From Reichenbachiella faecimaris (lineage in GTDB: Bacteria; Bacteroidota; Bacteroidia; Cytophagales; Cyclobacteriaceae): 64,000 nucleotides of DNA. Position numbers and translations under genes: made by a program. The stretch covers positions 248,001 to 312,000 of the forward strand of contig NZ_FWYF01000003.1 of assembly GCF_900176375.1 (NCBI RefSeq), read 5' to 3'. The notes beneath the pieces were generated by a model, which saw only the letters and a list, made by a program, of their open reading frames with translations, was not told the origin of the DNA and made no database searches. Positions 33,501-43,888 of this stretch are shown here, in pieces (position 1 is the stretch's first letter; each line of letters begins with the position of its first letter).

Positions 33501-33929
33501 TCAGCAAGAAATCTTGTCCACTCTGTTTTGGTGTCTGCCACCTTCAAAGTCAGTGGATACGAAAGCTGATACCATTTCCTTGGCTGTATCTAGAGAAACA
33601 AATCTGGCAGGAATTGCCATCACATTGGCATTGTTGTGCTGGCGCGCAAGTTCTGCCAATTCTTTTTGCCAGCACAGTGCCGCACGAATGCCCTGGTGTT
33701 TGTTGGCAGTCATAGCCACACCATTGCCACTTCCACAAATCAAAATGCCAAGTTCGTTGTCAGACTTTTCAATTGAAGCAGCCAAAGGATGCACGTGATC
33801 TGGGTAGTCCACAGAATCAGCTGAATTAGGGCCGAAATCCTGTAGGGTATGTCCTTGTGCTTCTAGCATTGAAATAATTTCCTTTTTGTAATCAAATCCA
33901 GCGTGATCTCCTCCTATGGCAATTTTCAT
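33501..33929 (-). CDS. rpiB: Ribose 5-phosphate isomerase B
   Basis: 142 residues, the normal RpiB size. Seen: GGDHAGFDYKKEI at the start, GPNSADSVDYPDHVHPLA, the catalytic loop ILICGSGNGVAMTANKHQGIRAALC, and NNANVMAIPARFV. The enzyme interconverts ribose 5-phosphate and ribulose 5-phosphate in the pentose phosphate pathway. It lies 23 bp after tatC on the same strand and is convergent with the DUF6427-like gene. Confidence 0.93.
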   Translation of the reverse strand: MKIAIGGDHAGFDYKKEIISMLEAQGHTLQDFGPNSADSVDYPDHVHPLAASIEKSDNELGILICGSGNGVAMTANKHQGIRAALCWQKELAELARQHNNANVMAIPARFVSLDTAKEMVSAFVSTDFEGGRHQNRVDKISC

Positions 33930-33952
33930 GGTAATGGGTTTTGCTTATAAAA

Positions 33953-34789
33953 TTAATCTAAATCTCTTGATATTTTCTTGTACGTATTATTCGAAATCAT
34001 AATACTAAACTGATACAATCCGATCAATGGAATGGCTATCAGAATCTGGCTAAATGGGTCTGGTGGTGTGAGCATGGCTCCAAGTAAAAAGATGACCACA
34101 ATCCCATGCTTCCTATAGTTTCTCATGATGTCTGGTGTGAGTAGCCCAGCTTTTGTCAAAAAGTAAACGACCATGGGCAACTGAAACAGCAATCCGCAGG
34201 CCAACACAAGTGTAGTAATAGTGGATACATAGGAAACAATGTCAAACTCGTTTAATATGGAAGGATCCAATTGGTAGTTGGCCAAAAAATTCACTGAAAG
34301 GGGGGTAAGGATCAGATACCCAAAAAGTACGCCAATAGTAAACAAAAGGCTCACATAGAAAACTGCACCACGGGCTAGTTTTCTTTCCTTAATATAGAGA
34401 CCAGGACTAATGAACCTCCATATTTCCCAAAACGCATAGGGAAAGGCCGCTATAATACCCACTGCAAATGAGGAGGTAATATGCATGGTAAACTGCCCAG
34501 TCATTTGACGACTCTGAATAATGAACGGCAACTGATCAATGCACAAAGCTTCTATCTGAATGAGTTCAGATAGATAGCAGAGTTGCTGATAAGTCCAAAA
34601 ATCAATTCTAGAAGGCCCTAGGATCAAGGTGCCAAATACGAATTCTTTGGAAACGAAAGCCGCAATAGTGAACACACTAATGGCAATGAAGGCACGAATG
34701 ATGTGCCATCTCAATTCTTCGAGATGATCCAAAAAGGACATCTCAGTTTGTTCCGCAAGGTGTTGTTGATCCGGGGGCAGTTGCTGCAT
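33953..34789 (-). CDS. tatC: Sec-independent protein translocase TatC
   Basis: 278 residues with six membrane segments. The N-terminal signature MSFLDHLEELRWHIIRA and the conserved FWEIWRFISPGLYIKERK loop identify TatC, the receptor for twin-arginine signal peptides. An insertion of about 45 residues between TM1 and TM2 includes cysteines and is common in this phylum. It lies 4 bp after glyA and before rpiB. No tatA/tatB gene is in the window. Confidence 0.93.
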   Translation of the reverse strand: MQQLPPDQQHLAEQTEMSFLDHLEELRWHIIRAFIAISVFTIAAFVSKEFVFGTLILGPSRIDFWTYQQLCYLSELIQIEALCIDQLPFIIQSRQMTGQFTMHITSSFAVGIIAAFPYAFWEIWRFISPGLYIKERKLARGAVFYVSLLFTIGVLFGYLILTPLSVNFLANYQLDPSILNEFDIVSYVSTITTLVLACGLLFQLPMVVYFLTKAGLLTPDIMRNYRKHGIVVIFLLGAMLTPPDPFSQILIAIPLIGLYQFSIMISNNTYKKISRDLD

Positions 34790-34793
34790 CTAC

Positions 34794-36083
34794 TTATACT
34801 AGAGAATCCAAATGCTTGTATAACGGAAAGTCAGCCATCCAGTTGTTGACTTGTCCTCTTACTGCAGTTAGGTTCTCTTCACTTTCTGGATTCATCAAAA
34901 CAGTATCAATCAAATCCACAATTTTACTCATATCTGCTTCTTTCATACCTCTGGTTGTGACAGCTGCAGAACCCACTCTGATACCAGATGTTACGAATGG
35001 AGATTTGTCGTCGAATGGCACCATATTTTTGTTGACAGTGATGTCTGCTTTAACCAAAGAATTTTCTGCCAGTTTACCAGTCAGGTCTTTTGATCTCAAA
35101 TCTATCAGGGCACAGTGGTTGTCCGTACCGCCAGAAATCACGTGATATCCTTTACTCATGAAAGCTTCCGCCAAAGCACGACCATTTTTCTGAACCTGGA
35201 CAATATAGTTCATATAGTCATCAGAAAGTGCTTCTCCAAAAGCGATAGCTTTGGCTGCTATGATGTGCTCCAATGGGCCGCCTTGTGTGCCTGGAAATAC
35301 ACCAGAGTCCAATAAAGCCGTCATTTTTCTCAATTCACCTTTTGGATTTTTAAGGCCAAATGGATTTTCAAAATCTTCTCTCATTAAGATCATTCCACCT
35401 CTTGGGCCTCTCAAGGTCTTGTGAGTTGTAGTAGTAATGATGTGACAGTATTCTAGCGGATCGTTCAATAATCCTCTGGCAATCAATCCTGCAGGGTGAG
35501 AGACATCTGCTAGCAGGATAGCACCCACCTCGTCAGCCACTTCACGGAATTTAGCATAGTCCCAGTCTCTACTATAGGCAGATGCACCACAAATGATCAT
35601 TTTTGGCTTTTCTTTCTTTGCTACTTCTTCGAGTTGATCGTAGTCTATTCTGCCAGTTTCTTTGTCTACACCATAGAAATGTGGTTCGTATAGTTTTCCT
35701 GAAAAATTTACGTGTGAACCATGTGTCAAGTGACCTCCATGAGAAAGATCAAATCCCAAGATTTTATCACCTGGTTTTAAGCATGCAAGCATCACAGCAG
35801 CATTGGCCTGAGCACCAGAATGAGGCTGTACGTTAGCCCATGTAGCTCCAAACAATTCTTTGGCTCTTTCGATAGCGATATTTTCGGTCTGATCTACCAC
35901 CTCACATCCGCCATAATACCTTTTGGCTGGTAATCCTTCAGCGTATTTATTGGTCAATACACTACCTGCGGCTTCCATCACTTGAGCGGAAACAAAATTT
36001 TCCGAAGCGATCAATTCTAAGCCATTCTCTTGGCGTTGTCTTTCCTTTTCGATTAAGTCAAAAACTTGTTGGTCTCTCTGCAT
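34794..36083 (-). CDS. glyA: Serine hydroxymethyltransferase
   Basis: 429 residues, typical length. The PLP lysine is K222 in [15 protein letters not shown]. Other blocks: [41 protein letters not shown] and [18 protein letters not shown]. The enzyme moves a one-carbon unit from serine to tetrahydrofolate, making glycine. First gene of a probable glyA-tatC-rpiB operon under the promoter at 36107-36137. Confidence 0.95.
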   Translation of the reverse strand: MQRDQQVFDLIEKERQRQENGLELIASENFVSAQVMEAAGSVLTNKYAEGLPAKRYYGGCEVVDQTENIAIERAKELFGATWANVQPHSGAQANAAVMLACLKPGDKILGFDLSHGGHLTHGSHVNFSGKLYEPHFYGVDKETGRIDYDQLEEVAKKEKPKMIICGASAYSRDWDYAKFREVADEVGAILLADVSHPAGLIARGLLNDPLEYCHIITTTTHKTLRGPRGGMILMREDFENPFGLKNPKGELRKMTALLDSGVFPGTQGGPLEHIIAAKAIAFGEALSDDYMNYIVQVQKNGRALAEAFMSKGYHVISGGTDNHCALIDLRSKDLTGKLAENSLVKADITVNKNMVPFDDKSPFVTSGIRVGSAAVTTRGMKEADMSKIVDLIDTVLMNPESEENLTAVRGQVNNWMADFPLYKHLDSLV

Positions 36084-36106
36084 GATTTATGAATTTCTAT
36101 GAAGCG

Positions 36107-36137
36107 CAAAAATACGAGATGACTAGATGTAAACAAA
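36107..36137 (-). promoter_or_regulatory. Primary promoter of glyA
   Basis: Read on the minus strand: TTTG, exactly 19 bases, then TATTTTTG. This is a full match to the Bacteroidota -33/-7 consensus. Transcription would begin about 15-20 bases before the glyA ATG. Confidence 0.65.
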
Positions 36138-36365
36138 GAAAACCACTAGGCTGGAGAAGAAAATTGTAAGATTGGGAAAATTTGAATTGAAAAATGGAAA
36201 TATCGTATGATTCTTATGTTTCTACCATTCAGTTTTGCCATTTATTCTGTATATTTTCCGATCTATTTGAAAGGTCTTACTTGTATTATTCCATAAACTG
36301 GCGCAGTTCGTAATAATAAAATAACCTAACACCTATCGGTCAAAATAGACCATGTGCAAAAGTCG

Positions 36366-38699
36366 ATGAGTGAGATAGACATCCAGAAAAACTTACTTAG
36401 TGTAGTCAAATACCCAATTTTCAGAATTGATAAGCATGGGGTGATATTGGAATGTCACATTCATAAGGATTTCAATGCACTACCCTTTACAGGAAATTTG
36501 GTGGGAAGAAATATTAATGAGTTCGATTATTTGCCCAATGGGGTAGATGTGATAAAGTTCTGTTTGGACAATCAAAAATCAGAAGTCACCTACTTTTCTG
36601 TACCAGAACGAGAGGGTGATGGAAGATATTTTGAGGTCGAAATAGAGCCCTCTTCTGCCAGTGAGGTGATAGCTTTAGTTAAAGAAATTACAAATAGAAA
36701 AAAACGAGAAGCTGAACTCATCCAATATTATAACCTGATTCAGGACATTTATCAGGGTACAGCTTCTTCTACAGGCCATGCGTTTTTAGATCATTTGACA
36801 CGTCAGTTTTGCAAGGCATTTAATGGAGATTATTCATTTATTGCCTTATTTGAAAATGAAGGCTTGAGTGCAGTGTCTTTCTCCACTTATAACAAGATGT
36901 TGGAAAACGAAACCTTTGATATAGCAGGGTCTCCTTTTGAACATCTTCATCATCAAGAGATCCTAAGTATTCCTGCAGATTGTCAATTGGTATATCCGAC
37001 CTTCGAACCATTCAAAAAATATGATGTCCAAGGATTTATTGGAATTCCATTATTTTATCCTGATCATCAGGACAAGCCAGCTGGTGTGATGTGTGTATTG
37101 TTTCAGAAATACTACCACACTTTTCAGCATTATGAAAAAATACTCAGAATTTTTTCAACCAGGGCGATTACAGAACTTGATCGAATCAGAAGAACCAAGC
37201 AACTCGAGGAGAGTGAGGAAAAATTCAAAGCGCTTTATCATAATACTCCTGCACTGTTCAATTCGGTAGATGCGGAAGGTCATATCATAGAAGCGGGGGA
37301 TTATTTTTTAGAAACTACTGGCTATACACGAGAGGAGGTAATAGGTAAGATGGCTTTTGATCTTCTTACACCCGAGTCTAAGTCTTATGGGATGACAAAG
37401 GTCTTTCCTGAATATGTCAAAACTGGATACTGCAAGGATGTGCCTTTTCAGTTTGTGAAGAAAAATGGAGAGGTGATGGATGTTTTATTTTCATCTGTTG
37501 TGGTAAAAGACAATCAAGGGAATTTTGAAAAATCTCTAACCAGTCTTCAGGACGTTACAGAAATCAATAAAAGAAGGAGAGAGATTATCAGAAGTGAGTC
37601 CAGAGTTTCAGATGATGCCCAGCGTCTACAGTCTTTGTTTGATCATTCACCCGTTGGTATAATCATTCACTCTAAAGGCATTATTAAGAAAATAAATGCG
37701 GAAGCAGTCAGATTGACAAAGGCCAAATCCGCTAAGCAGATTTTGGGAAAGAGTCCAATGGATTTTATTCATCCAGACTCTCATGAAGTGGCGAGTCAGC
37801 GTATACATAACATTTATACAAAGAAAACAGCTCATAAAAATGAGCAGAAGTTTATATGCATGGACGGCAGCATCATCTGGGTAGAGGCTATGGGCACTTT
37901 GATCTCTTTCGAGGGAGAACCAGCCGTGCAAATAGCCATTTATGATATTACGGATAGAAAATTGGCTCAGGAGAAGATTTTGGAGAATGAAAAAAACTTA
38001 AAACACTTAAATAATCATCTAACCAGGCAAAATCATCAATTGGAGGAATTTGCGCATATCGCTTCTCATAACCTCAGAGCGCCAATCACAAATATGATGT
38101 CTCTGATTCAAATCAAAGAAAGTGATCAAGATGCGGCTACAGAATTATTTGTTTGGGAAAATCTGAAGAAAGGTGTTGCCAACCTGGATGAAACAATTGT
38201 AGAACTCAATGAGGTAGTGAAGTCCTCATGGGAATTGGACAAGCGAAAAAGAAAAGTTAGACTGTCTAGTGCGCTCAACAAAATACTTGCGAGTATCAAA
38301 AACGAATTATTGGAATCAGAAGGGGAGATAGAAAGTGATTTTACTGCTTTTGATGAGATTACCTACCCAAAAGTTTATATTGAAAGTATTTTGATTAACT
38401 TGATAACTAATGGTCTGAAGTATGCTGACCCCAAAAGAAAGCTGATAATTCAAGTCAAAACTACTTTGCATGACGGAATGAAAAGACTGGAAGTGAAGGA
38501 TAATGGTTTGGGAATTGATATTAATAAATACGGGAGTAAAATATTTGGCCTAAGAAAAACCTTTCATAACCATCCTGATGCTCGTGGTGTTGGACTCTTT
38601 ATCACTAAGGCGCAAGTGGAGTCCATGGGCGGAACGATCAGAGTTGAGAGCGAAATGGGGAAAGGATCGAATTTTATTATTAATTTTGGGGAAGGTTAA
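36366..38699 (+). CDS. Soluble PAS/GAF sensor histidine kinase
   Basis: 777 residues from ATG at 36366 (a GTG four codons upstream is possible). No membrane segment is visible, so it senses cytoplasmic signals. Domains: a PAS-like region (1-105), a GAF domain (about 130-275; QGFIGIPLFYPDHQDKPAG), two PAS domains (about 290-405 and 430-555), then the kinase core with H-box ASHNLRAPITNMMSLI (H568), N-box LITNGLKYADPKRK, G1 DNGLGID and G2 GVGLFITKAQ. The kinase core resembles that of the kinase at 4788. A stand-alone receiver follows 57 bp downstream. Confidence 0.88.
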   Translation: MSEIDIQKNLLSVVKYPIFRIDKHGVILECHIHKDFNALPFTGNLVGRNINEFDYLPNGVDVIKFCLDNQKSEVTYFSVPEREGDGRYFEVEIEPSSASEVIALVKEITNRKKREAELIQYYNLIQDIYQGTASSTGHAFLDHLTRQFCKAFNGDYSFIALFENEGLSAVSFSTYNKMLENETFDIAGSPFEHLHHQEILSIPADCQLVYPTFEPFKKYDVQGFIGIPLFYPDHQDKPAGVMCVLFQKYYHTFQHYEKILRIFSTRAITELDRIRRTKQLEESEEKFKALYHNTPALFNSVDAEGHIIEAGDYFLETTGYTREEVIGKMAFDLLTPESKSYGMTKVFPEYVKTGYCKDVPFQFVKKNGEVMDVLFSSVVVKDNQGNFEKSLTSLQDVTEINKRRREIIRSESRVSDDAQRLQSLFDHSPVGIIIHSKGIIKKINAEAVRLTKAKSAKQILGKSPMDFIHPDSHEVASQRIHNIYTKKTAHKNEQKFICMDGSIIWVEAMGTLISFEGEPAVQIAIYDITDRKLAQEKILENEKNLKHLNNHLTRQNHQLEEFAHIASHNLRAPITNMMSLIQIKESDQDAATELFVWENLKKGVANLDETIVELNEVVKSSWELDKRKRKVRLSSALNKILASIKNELLESEGEIESDFTAFDEITYPKVYIESILINLITNGLKYADPKRKLIIQVKTTLHDGMKRLEVKDNGLGIDINKYGSKIFGLRKTFHNHPDARGVGLFITKAQVESMGGTIRVESEMGKGSNFIINFGEG

Positions 38700-38756
38700 T
38701 CTTAACCTACTAACAACCAGCTAAAAAGTAGCGCTTGATTTTAGGAATTGTTGTAA

Positions 38757-39155
38757 ATGAGCGAGAAAAAGAAAATTGCGGTAATTGATGATGATGAAGT
38801 TTTTCAACTGATCATCAAAAAGCAAATCGAGATGAAAAATATCGAATGCGATATTCTGAACTTTTATAATGGTCAGGAGGCTATCGATTTTTTCAAAAAA
38901 TTAGAAACTGAAGGAGCCAATGGCAATGCACCAGATTTGGTCATGCTGGACGTAAATATGCCTGTCAAGGATGGATGGGGCTTCTTGGAAGATTATGCCC
39001 ACATCTCTAAGGATATCAAAAGCAAAATCAGTTTGTATATGGTCACCTCATCTGTGATTCAATCGGATATAGATCGAGCTGGTGATAACCAAGATATTGT
39101 TGGTTTTGTGAGCAAGCCACTCACCAATGAGAAGCTTGAGGAAATCTTCTCCTAA
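38757..39155 (+). CDS. Single-domain response regulator
   Basis: 132 residues, receiver only: acidic triad DDD at 11-13, phospho-acceptor D65 in LVMLDVNMPVKDGWGF, switch residue in VTSS, and Lys in SKPLT. No output domain. It should receive phosphate from the kinase encoded just upstream and act by binding a partner. It is of the same Rcp1-like type as the receiver at 5739. Confidence 0.9.
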   Translation: MSEKKKIAVIDDDEVFQLIIKKQIEMKNIECDILNFYNGQEAIDFFKKLETEGANGNAPDLVMLDVNMPVKDGWGFLEDYAHISKDIKSKISLYMVTSSVIQSDIDRAGDNQDIVGFVSKPLTNEKLEEIFS

Positions 39156-39303
39156 GCTTTTTCTAAGTTTTCATTTCCATTTGTAAGAATTGTGAAGGGG
39201 CGGGCACTAATGAATGTTCGGTTGAATTTCTGTGTCTTGCACAGAGTGGTTAGTTTAGACGAACCAGATCAACTGACATTAAACGAAAACCCTTTACTAC
39301 CTT

Positions 39304-40206
39304 ATGAAACTCGAAATTAAAAACCTATCTAAAACTTATGCCAATGGTGTCCATGCACTCAAGGGTGTAAATCTTGAAATTAATACTGGAATGTTTGGTC
39401 TGCTCGGACCAAATGGTGCAGGAAAGTCCAGCTTAATGCGAACCCTAGCTACCCTACAAGAACCTGACACGGGTTCCATAACCTTTGGGGAGATAGACGT
39501 ACTCAAACAAAAAGATGAGGTAAGAAAATTATTGGGCTATCTGCCACAGGAGTTTGGTGTTTATCCAAAAATATCGGCTGAAGTACTACTAGATCATTTG
39601 GCGGTGTTGAAGGGCGTTACTAAGCGATCAGAGCGGAAAGAATTGGTCGCTTCCTTATTGCAAAAAACCAATTTGTACGATTCTAGGAAGAAGAATTTAG
39701 GAGGATTTTCTGGAGGTATGAAGCAGCGATTTGGTATTGCTCAGGCTTTACTTTGCGACCCTAAGCTGATCATAGTGGATGAGCCCACTGCCGGACTTGA
39801 TCCTGCTGAGAGAAATAGGTTTCATAATCTATTGAGTGAACTGGGAGAAAACACGGTGGTGATTTTATCAACTCACATCGTGGATGATGTGAAAGAGCTG
39901 TGTACAGATATGGCTATCATTAACAAAGGAGAAGTACTTTTAAAAGGCAATCCAATCGAATCTATTGATACCATAAAGGGCAAGATTTGGAGAAAGGTGA
40001 TAGAAAAAACAGAGCTTGAAGACTATAAAGCAAATTATAAAGTGGTGTCCGAGAAGCTGATTTCTGGAAAACCTATTATTCATGTTTATGCTGAAAGTCT
40101 CCCTGATGCTTCCTTTGAATCAGTAGCTGCCGACTTGGAGGATGTGTACTTCGCTCAGATATTTGGTGCCGAGCAAGGTGCTGTACAAGAAGTAGTTGCA
40201 GTTTAA
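39304..40206 (+). CDS. ABC transporter ATP-binding protein
   Basis: 300 residues. Walker A GPNGAGKS at 35-42, Q-loop YLPQEFG, signature GGFSGGMKQRFGIAQALL, Walker B LIIVDEPTAGLDPAE and the switch histidine in LSTHIVDD are all present, so it should be an active ATPase. A C-terminal extension of about 90 residues is typical of exporters of this class. The permease-peptidase fusion follows 26 bp downstream and is its likely partner. Confidence 0.92.
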   Translation: MKLEIKNLSKTYANGVHALKGVNLEINTGMFGLLGPNGAGKSSLMRTLATLQEPDTGSITFGEIDVLKQKDEVRKLLGYLPQEFGVYPKISAEVLLDHLAVLKGVTKRSERKELVASLLQKTNLYDSRKKNLGGFSGGMKQRFGIAQALLCDPKLIIVDEPTAGLDPAERNRFHNLLSELGENTVVILSTHIVDDVKELCTDMAIINKGEVLLKGNPIESIDTIKGKIWRKVIEKTELEDYKANYKVVSEKLISGKPIIHVYAESLPDASFESVAADLEDVYFAQIFGAEQGAVQEVVAV

Positions 40207-40232
40207 TCTTTTCGAATTAAAATTTTTAAGCC

Positions 40233-43200
40233 ATGTTTTTTGAAATATTCAAATTCGAATTGAAGTACAGGTCGAAGCGACCTGCAACTTATATCTATTT
40301 TGGAATTCTTTTCCTGATGGGATTCCTGGCTATGACCACAGATATTGTACAAGTTGGTGGTGCAAATGCTATGGTAAAAGAAAATGCACCAGCTGTTTTG
40401 GCTACCATGACGATGAATATGTTTTTGATCGTGATGTTCATGGCCTCCGCCGTAATGGGTGTAGCAGTGTTGAGAGACTTTGAGCACAGGACGGAGTCCC
40501 TTATGTTTAGCAATCCAATCAAGAAGCGAGACTATTTATTTGGAAGATTTGCAGGATCATTTGTGGTCATGGTTTTGATCGCCAGCGGGGTGACTGTAGG
40601 ATTTGTACTGGGTGAGTTTTGGCCAGGGATAGGTACTTGGTGGCCAGCACGAGAAGCTGATAAGCTTTTGCCCTTTAATGCTTGGTATTATTGGCAACCA
40701 TTTTTTGTTGTCATTGTTCCAAATTTATTTTTTACTGGGGTACTTTTCTTTGCCAGTGGTTCACTGAGTAGAAATATGTTGGCAGTCTATACGCAAGGCA
40801 TTGGTTTTTTTGTCCTCTATAGAATTGCGAGAAATTTTACTGGTGATCTTGATAATAAACTAACTGCAGCTATAGTAGATCCAATGGCCTCCAGTACTGT
40901 TCGATACATGACACAGTATTGGACAGTTTCCGAGCAAAATTCATTGCTAATTCCACTAGAAGGTGCATTCTTATGGAATCGAATACTGTGGGTTTCACTT
41001 GGTGTCATAGGACTGATAGTGACCTATTATGGTTTTAATTTCAATGTTGTCCGAACGCCATGGTTTGCAAGAAAGAGAAAAGCGGAGATTGAGAAAGAGG
41101 AGCAAACCGTTCACGTGAATATTCCTACTGTATCACGGCAATTTGGCTTTGGAGCAGTCCTAAAGCAATTATTCAAACAAACGATATTCTATTTCAAAGT
41201 GGTAACGAAAGAAGTTACTTTTTTGGGTATCGTACTTAGTGGATTGGCACTGATTTTTATCAGTTCTACGAATATGAATAGGATGTATGGTGCCAATACC
41301 TATGCGAGCACCTATGCTATACTTGAGCTGATCAGTGGGTCTTTTAATATCTTCTTTGTCATTATAGGGGTATTCTTTTCTGGCGAGCTAATCTGGAAGG
41401 AGCGCGCAGTAAAAATGGATTTGATTTATGATTCCATGCCTGTGACAGATGCCATCAACTTACTGAGCAAGTTCTTTGGAATGCTGATGGTCTATATCGT
41501 TTTGATTTTGACTTTGATATTGTCTGGTGTTATTATCCAGACTGCCAAGGGGTATTATGATTATGAAATAGGTCTTTACTTTTCTGATCTGTTTTCTTCC
41601 ACACTTTCATTTCTGACCATATTTACCATGTTGTCCTTTTTTATTCATGTGATGGTGAATAATAAGTTTTTGGGGCATGCCATAATTATTCTATTCTTCA
41701 TCACTACTGGTATTTTATCATCTATTGGGTTAGAGCATAGCTTGTTCCAGTTTGGTTCTGCTGACTTGGGTACTTATTCAGATATGAATGGCTATGGCCA
41801 TTATGTGACTTCATTTTCTTGGATGGATTTGTATTGGTTTGGATTTTCATGTCTGCTGATGGCTTTGGCTATATTCTTTGCTGTTCGGGGTTCTGAGTCC
41901 TTGTTGAGTACAAGATTTAAAATTGGCAAACTTCGATTGACGAAGCCAGTAGTCACATTTATTCTAAGTTCGTTGATGATTTTTGGCCTATCTGGTTGTT
42001 ACATCTATTACAATACGAACGTGCTGAACGAATATCAGAACAGTGATGATCAAGAGGAACAACAGGCTGCTTATGAGAAGCAATTGAAGCAGTATGTTAC
42101 CCTTGTCCAACCAAAAATTGTGGACGTTAATCTGAGTGTTGATATTTATCCTGAGACAAGAGATTTTGTAACCAAAGGCTATTATATAATAACCAACAAG
42201 TCAGAAGAAACCATATCAGATATTCATATCCAGGGGGGTAATGATGCGAGTTTGAAAATAACCGAACTCGATTTTGAAGGAGGAGCAGAGGTTAAGGAGT
42301 CATTCGATGAGTTTAAATACACCATTTATTCCTTGAACAAACCTATGAATCCTGGTGATTCGATTCAAATGGATTGGACTGTCGAATTTAAGACTGTAGG
42401 TTTTGTGGAAAGTGGTTCCAATACCAATGTAGTTTACAATGGCACCTTTTTCAACAACACCATGTTCCCTTCCTTTGGATACAATGAGCGTTTTGAGTTG
42501 ACGGATATTGACAAAAGAAAGGAGCAAGACCTACCTGAGAAGGAGAAAATGCTCGAAAGAGATGACCCAAGGGGATTGGCTATGTCATTGCTTACAGACG
42601 ATGCTGACAGAGTAAGTTTTGAGATTGTGATGAGTACTACTCCTGATCAAATAGCAATTGCTCCAGGTTATCTACAGGATCAATGGATCAAGGACGGAAG
42701 AAAGTATTTCCATTACAAAATGGACAAACCCATTCTTCCTTTCTTTTCAATGATATCAGCACGCTATGAGGTAAAAAGGGATATTTGGGTAAGTGCAGAG
42801 GGTGATTCAGTCAATTTGGAAATTTACTATCACAAAGGTCATGAATACAATTTGGATCGAATGATGAAAGCAATGAAGAAGTCTTTCGATTATTTTTCTA
42901 CTCATTATAGTCCTTATCAATACAGTCAAATGCGAATCATGGAGTTTCCAAGATATTCATCTTTTGCTCAATCATTTGCCAATACAGTTCCATTCTCTGA
43001 AGGCATAGGGTTTAATCTGAAAATAGAGGAAGACGATGTAGACATGGCCTACTATGTGACATCTCATGAATTAGCGCATCAATGGTGGGCACATCAAGTG
43101 ACTGAGGCCAGAGTGCAGGGCAATGCCATGTTGTCTGAAACGATGTCACAATATTCGGCACTGATGGTGATGAAGCAGGAGTATCCACCCGAAATGATGC

Positions 43201-43856
43201 AGAAATTTTTGAAGCATGAATTAGACAGATACTTAAGTGGGAGAAGATCAGAAACTTTGCAAGAGCGGCCACTAGATATGGTGGAAGGTCAGGGTTACAT
43301 TCATTACCGAAAGGGTTCTGTAATCATGTATGCCTTCCAGGATTATATCTCTGAGGATAGCGTGAATGCTGCGTTGAAGAGATTTATAGCCGATTATGCT
43401 TATCAGGAAAATCCTTATGTAACCTCAGATATGCTTGTCAGCTATTTCAGGGAAGTGACACCAGACAGCCTCCAATATATCATTGACGATATGTTTGAAA
43501 ACATCACATTGTTTGAAAACAAGGCTAAAACAGTGAATTACAAAAAGGTAAGTGATGATCAATTTGAATTGAATATGACCTATGAAGCCAAGAAGCTCAG
43601 AGCAGATAGTCTGGGCAATACATCTGAAATTGTCATGGAGGACTGGGTAGATATTGGTGTTTTTGGGAAGCCCACAGATGGTGAAAAGGATCGATTGATT
43701 TACTTGAAGAAGCACAAAGTCACGGCAGGAGAAAGCTCCATTCAAATAATATTGGATGAAGAGCCAATAAAGGCTGGAATAGACCCTATCAACAAATTGA
43801 TAGATCGAAATCCAGATGACAATGTGAAGTCAGCTAATGAAAGTGTCGAAAGTTAG
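40233..43856 (+). CDS. ABC permease fused to an M1-type aminopeptidase
   Basis: 1207 residues. Residues 1-620 form an ABC-2-like permease with about twelve membrane segments in two sets. From about 650 a beta-rich domain leads to a gluzincin domain with HELAH at 945-949 and the third ligand E969 in AMLSETMSQYSAL. The spacing is one residue longer than in classical M1 enzymes, which I recall as normal for this fused family. The peptidase would face the periplasm if the preceding helix ends there. Probably the membrane half of a transporter with the ATPase at 39304; substrate unknown. Confidence 0.88.
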   Translation: MFFEIFKFELKYRSKRPATYIYFGILFLMGFLAMTTDIVQVGGANAMVKENAPAVLATMTMNMFLIVMFMASAVMGVAVLRDFEHRTESLMFSNPIKKRDYLFGRFAGSFVVMVLIASGVTVGFVLGEFWPGIGTWWPAREADKLLPFNAWYYWQPFFVVIVPNLFFTGVLFFASGSLSRNMLAVYTQGIGFFVLYRIARNFTGDLDNKLTAAIVDPMASSTVRYMTQYWTVSEQNSLLIPLEGAFLWNRILWVSLGVIGLIVTYYGFNFNVVRTPWFARKRKAEIEKEEQTVHVNIPTVSRQFGFGAVLKQLFKQTIFYFKVVTKEVTFLGIVLSGLALIFISSTNMNRMYGANTYASTYAILELISGSFNIFFVIIGVFFSGELIWKERAVKMDLIYDSMPVTDAINLLSKFFGMLMVYIVLILTLILSGVIIQTAKGYYDYEIGLYFSDLFSSTLSFLTIFTMLSFFIHVMVNNKFLGHAIIILFFITTGILSSIGLEHSLFQFGSADLGTYSDMNGYGHYVTSFSWMDLYWFGFSCLLMALAIFFAVRGSESLLSTRFKIGKLRLTKPVVTFILSSLMIFGLSGCYIYYNTNVLNEYQNSDDQEEQQAAYEKQLKQYVTLVQPKIVDVNLSVDIYPETRDFVTKGYYIITNKSEETISDIHIQGGNDASLKITELDFEGGAEVKESFDEFKYTIYSLNKPMNPGDSIQMDWTVEFKTVGFVESGSNTNVVYNGTFFNNTMFPSFGYNERFELTDIDKRKEQDLPEKEKMLERDDPRGLAMSLLTDDADRVSFEIVMSTTPDQIAIAPGYLQDQWIKDGRKYFHYKMDKPILPFFSMISARYEVKRDIWVSAEGDSVNLEIYYHKGHEYNLDRMMKAMKKSFDYFSTHYSPYQYSQMRIMEFPRYSSFAQSFANTVPFSEGIGFNLKIEEDDVDMAYYVTSHELAHQWWAHQVTEARVQGNAMLSETMSQYSALMVMKQEYPPEMMQKFLKHELDRYLSGRRSETLQERPLDMVEGQGYIHYRKGSVIMYAFQDYISEDSVNAALKRFIADYAYQENPYVTSDMLVSYFREVTPDSLQYIIDDMFENITLFENKAKTVNYKKVSDDQFELNMTYEAKKLRADSLGNTSEIVMEDWVDIGVFGKPTDGEKDRLIYLKKHKVTAGESSIQIILDEEPIKAGIDPINKLIDRNPDDNVKSANESVES

Positions 43857-43864
43857 AAAAGATT

Positions 43865-43888
43865 AAAGGAGCCGAAAGGCTCCTTTTT
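43865..43888 (+). terminator. Rho-independent terminator after the permease-peptidase gene
   Basis: Nine-base-pair stem AAAGGAGCC/GGCTCCTTT with a GAAA loop and two further T residues, 8 bases after the stop. Confidence 0.9.
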
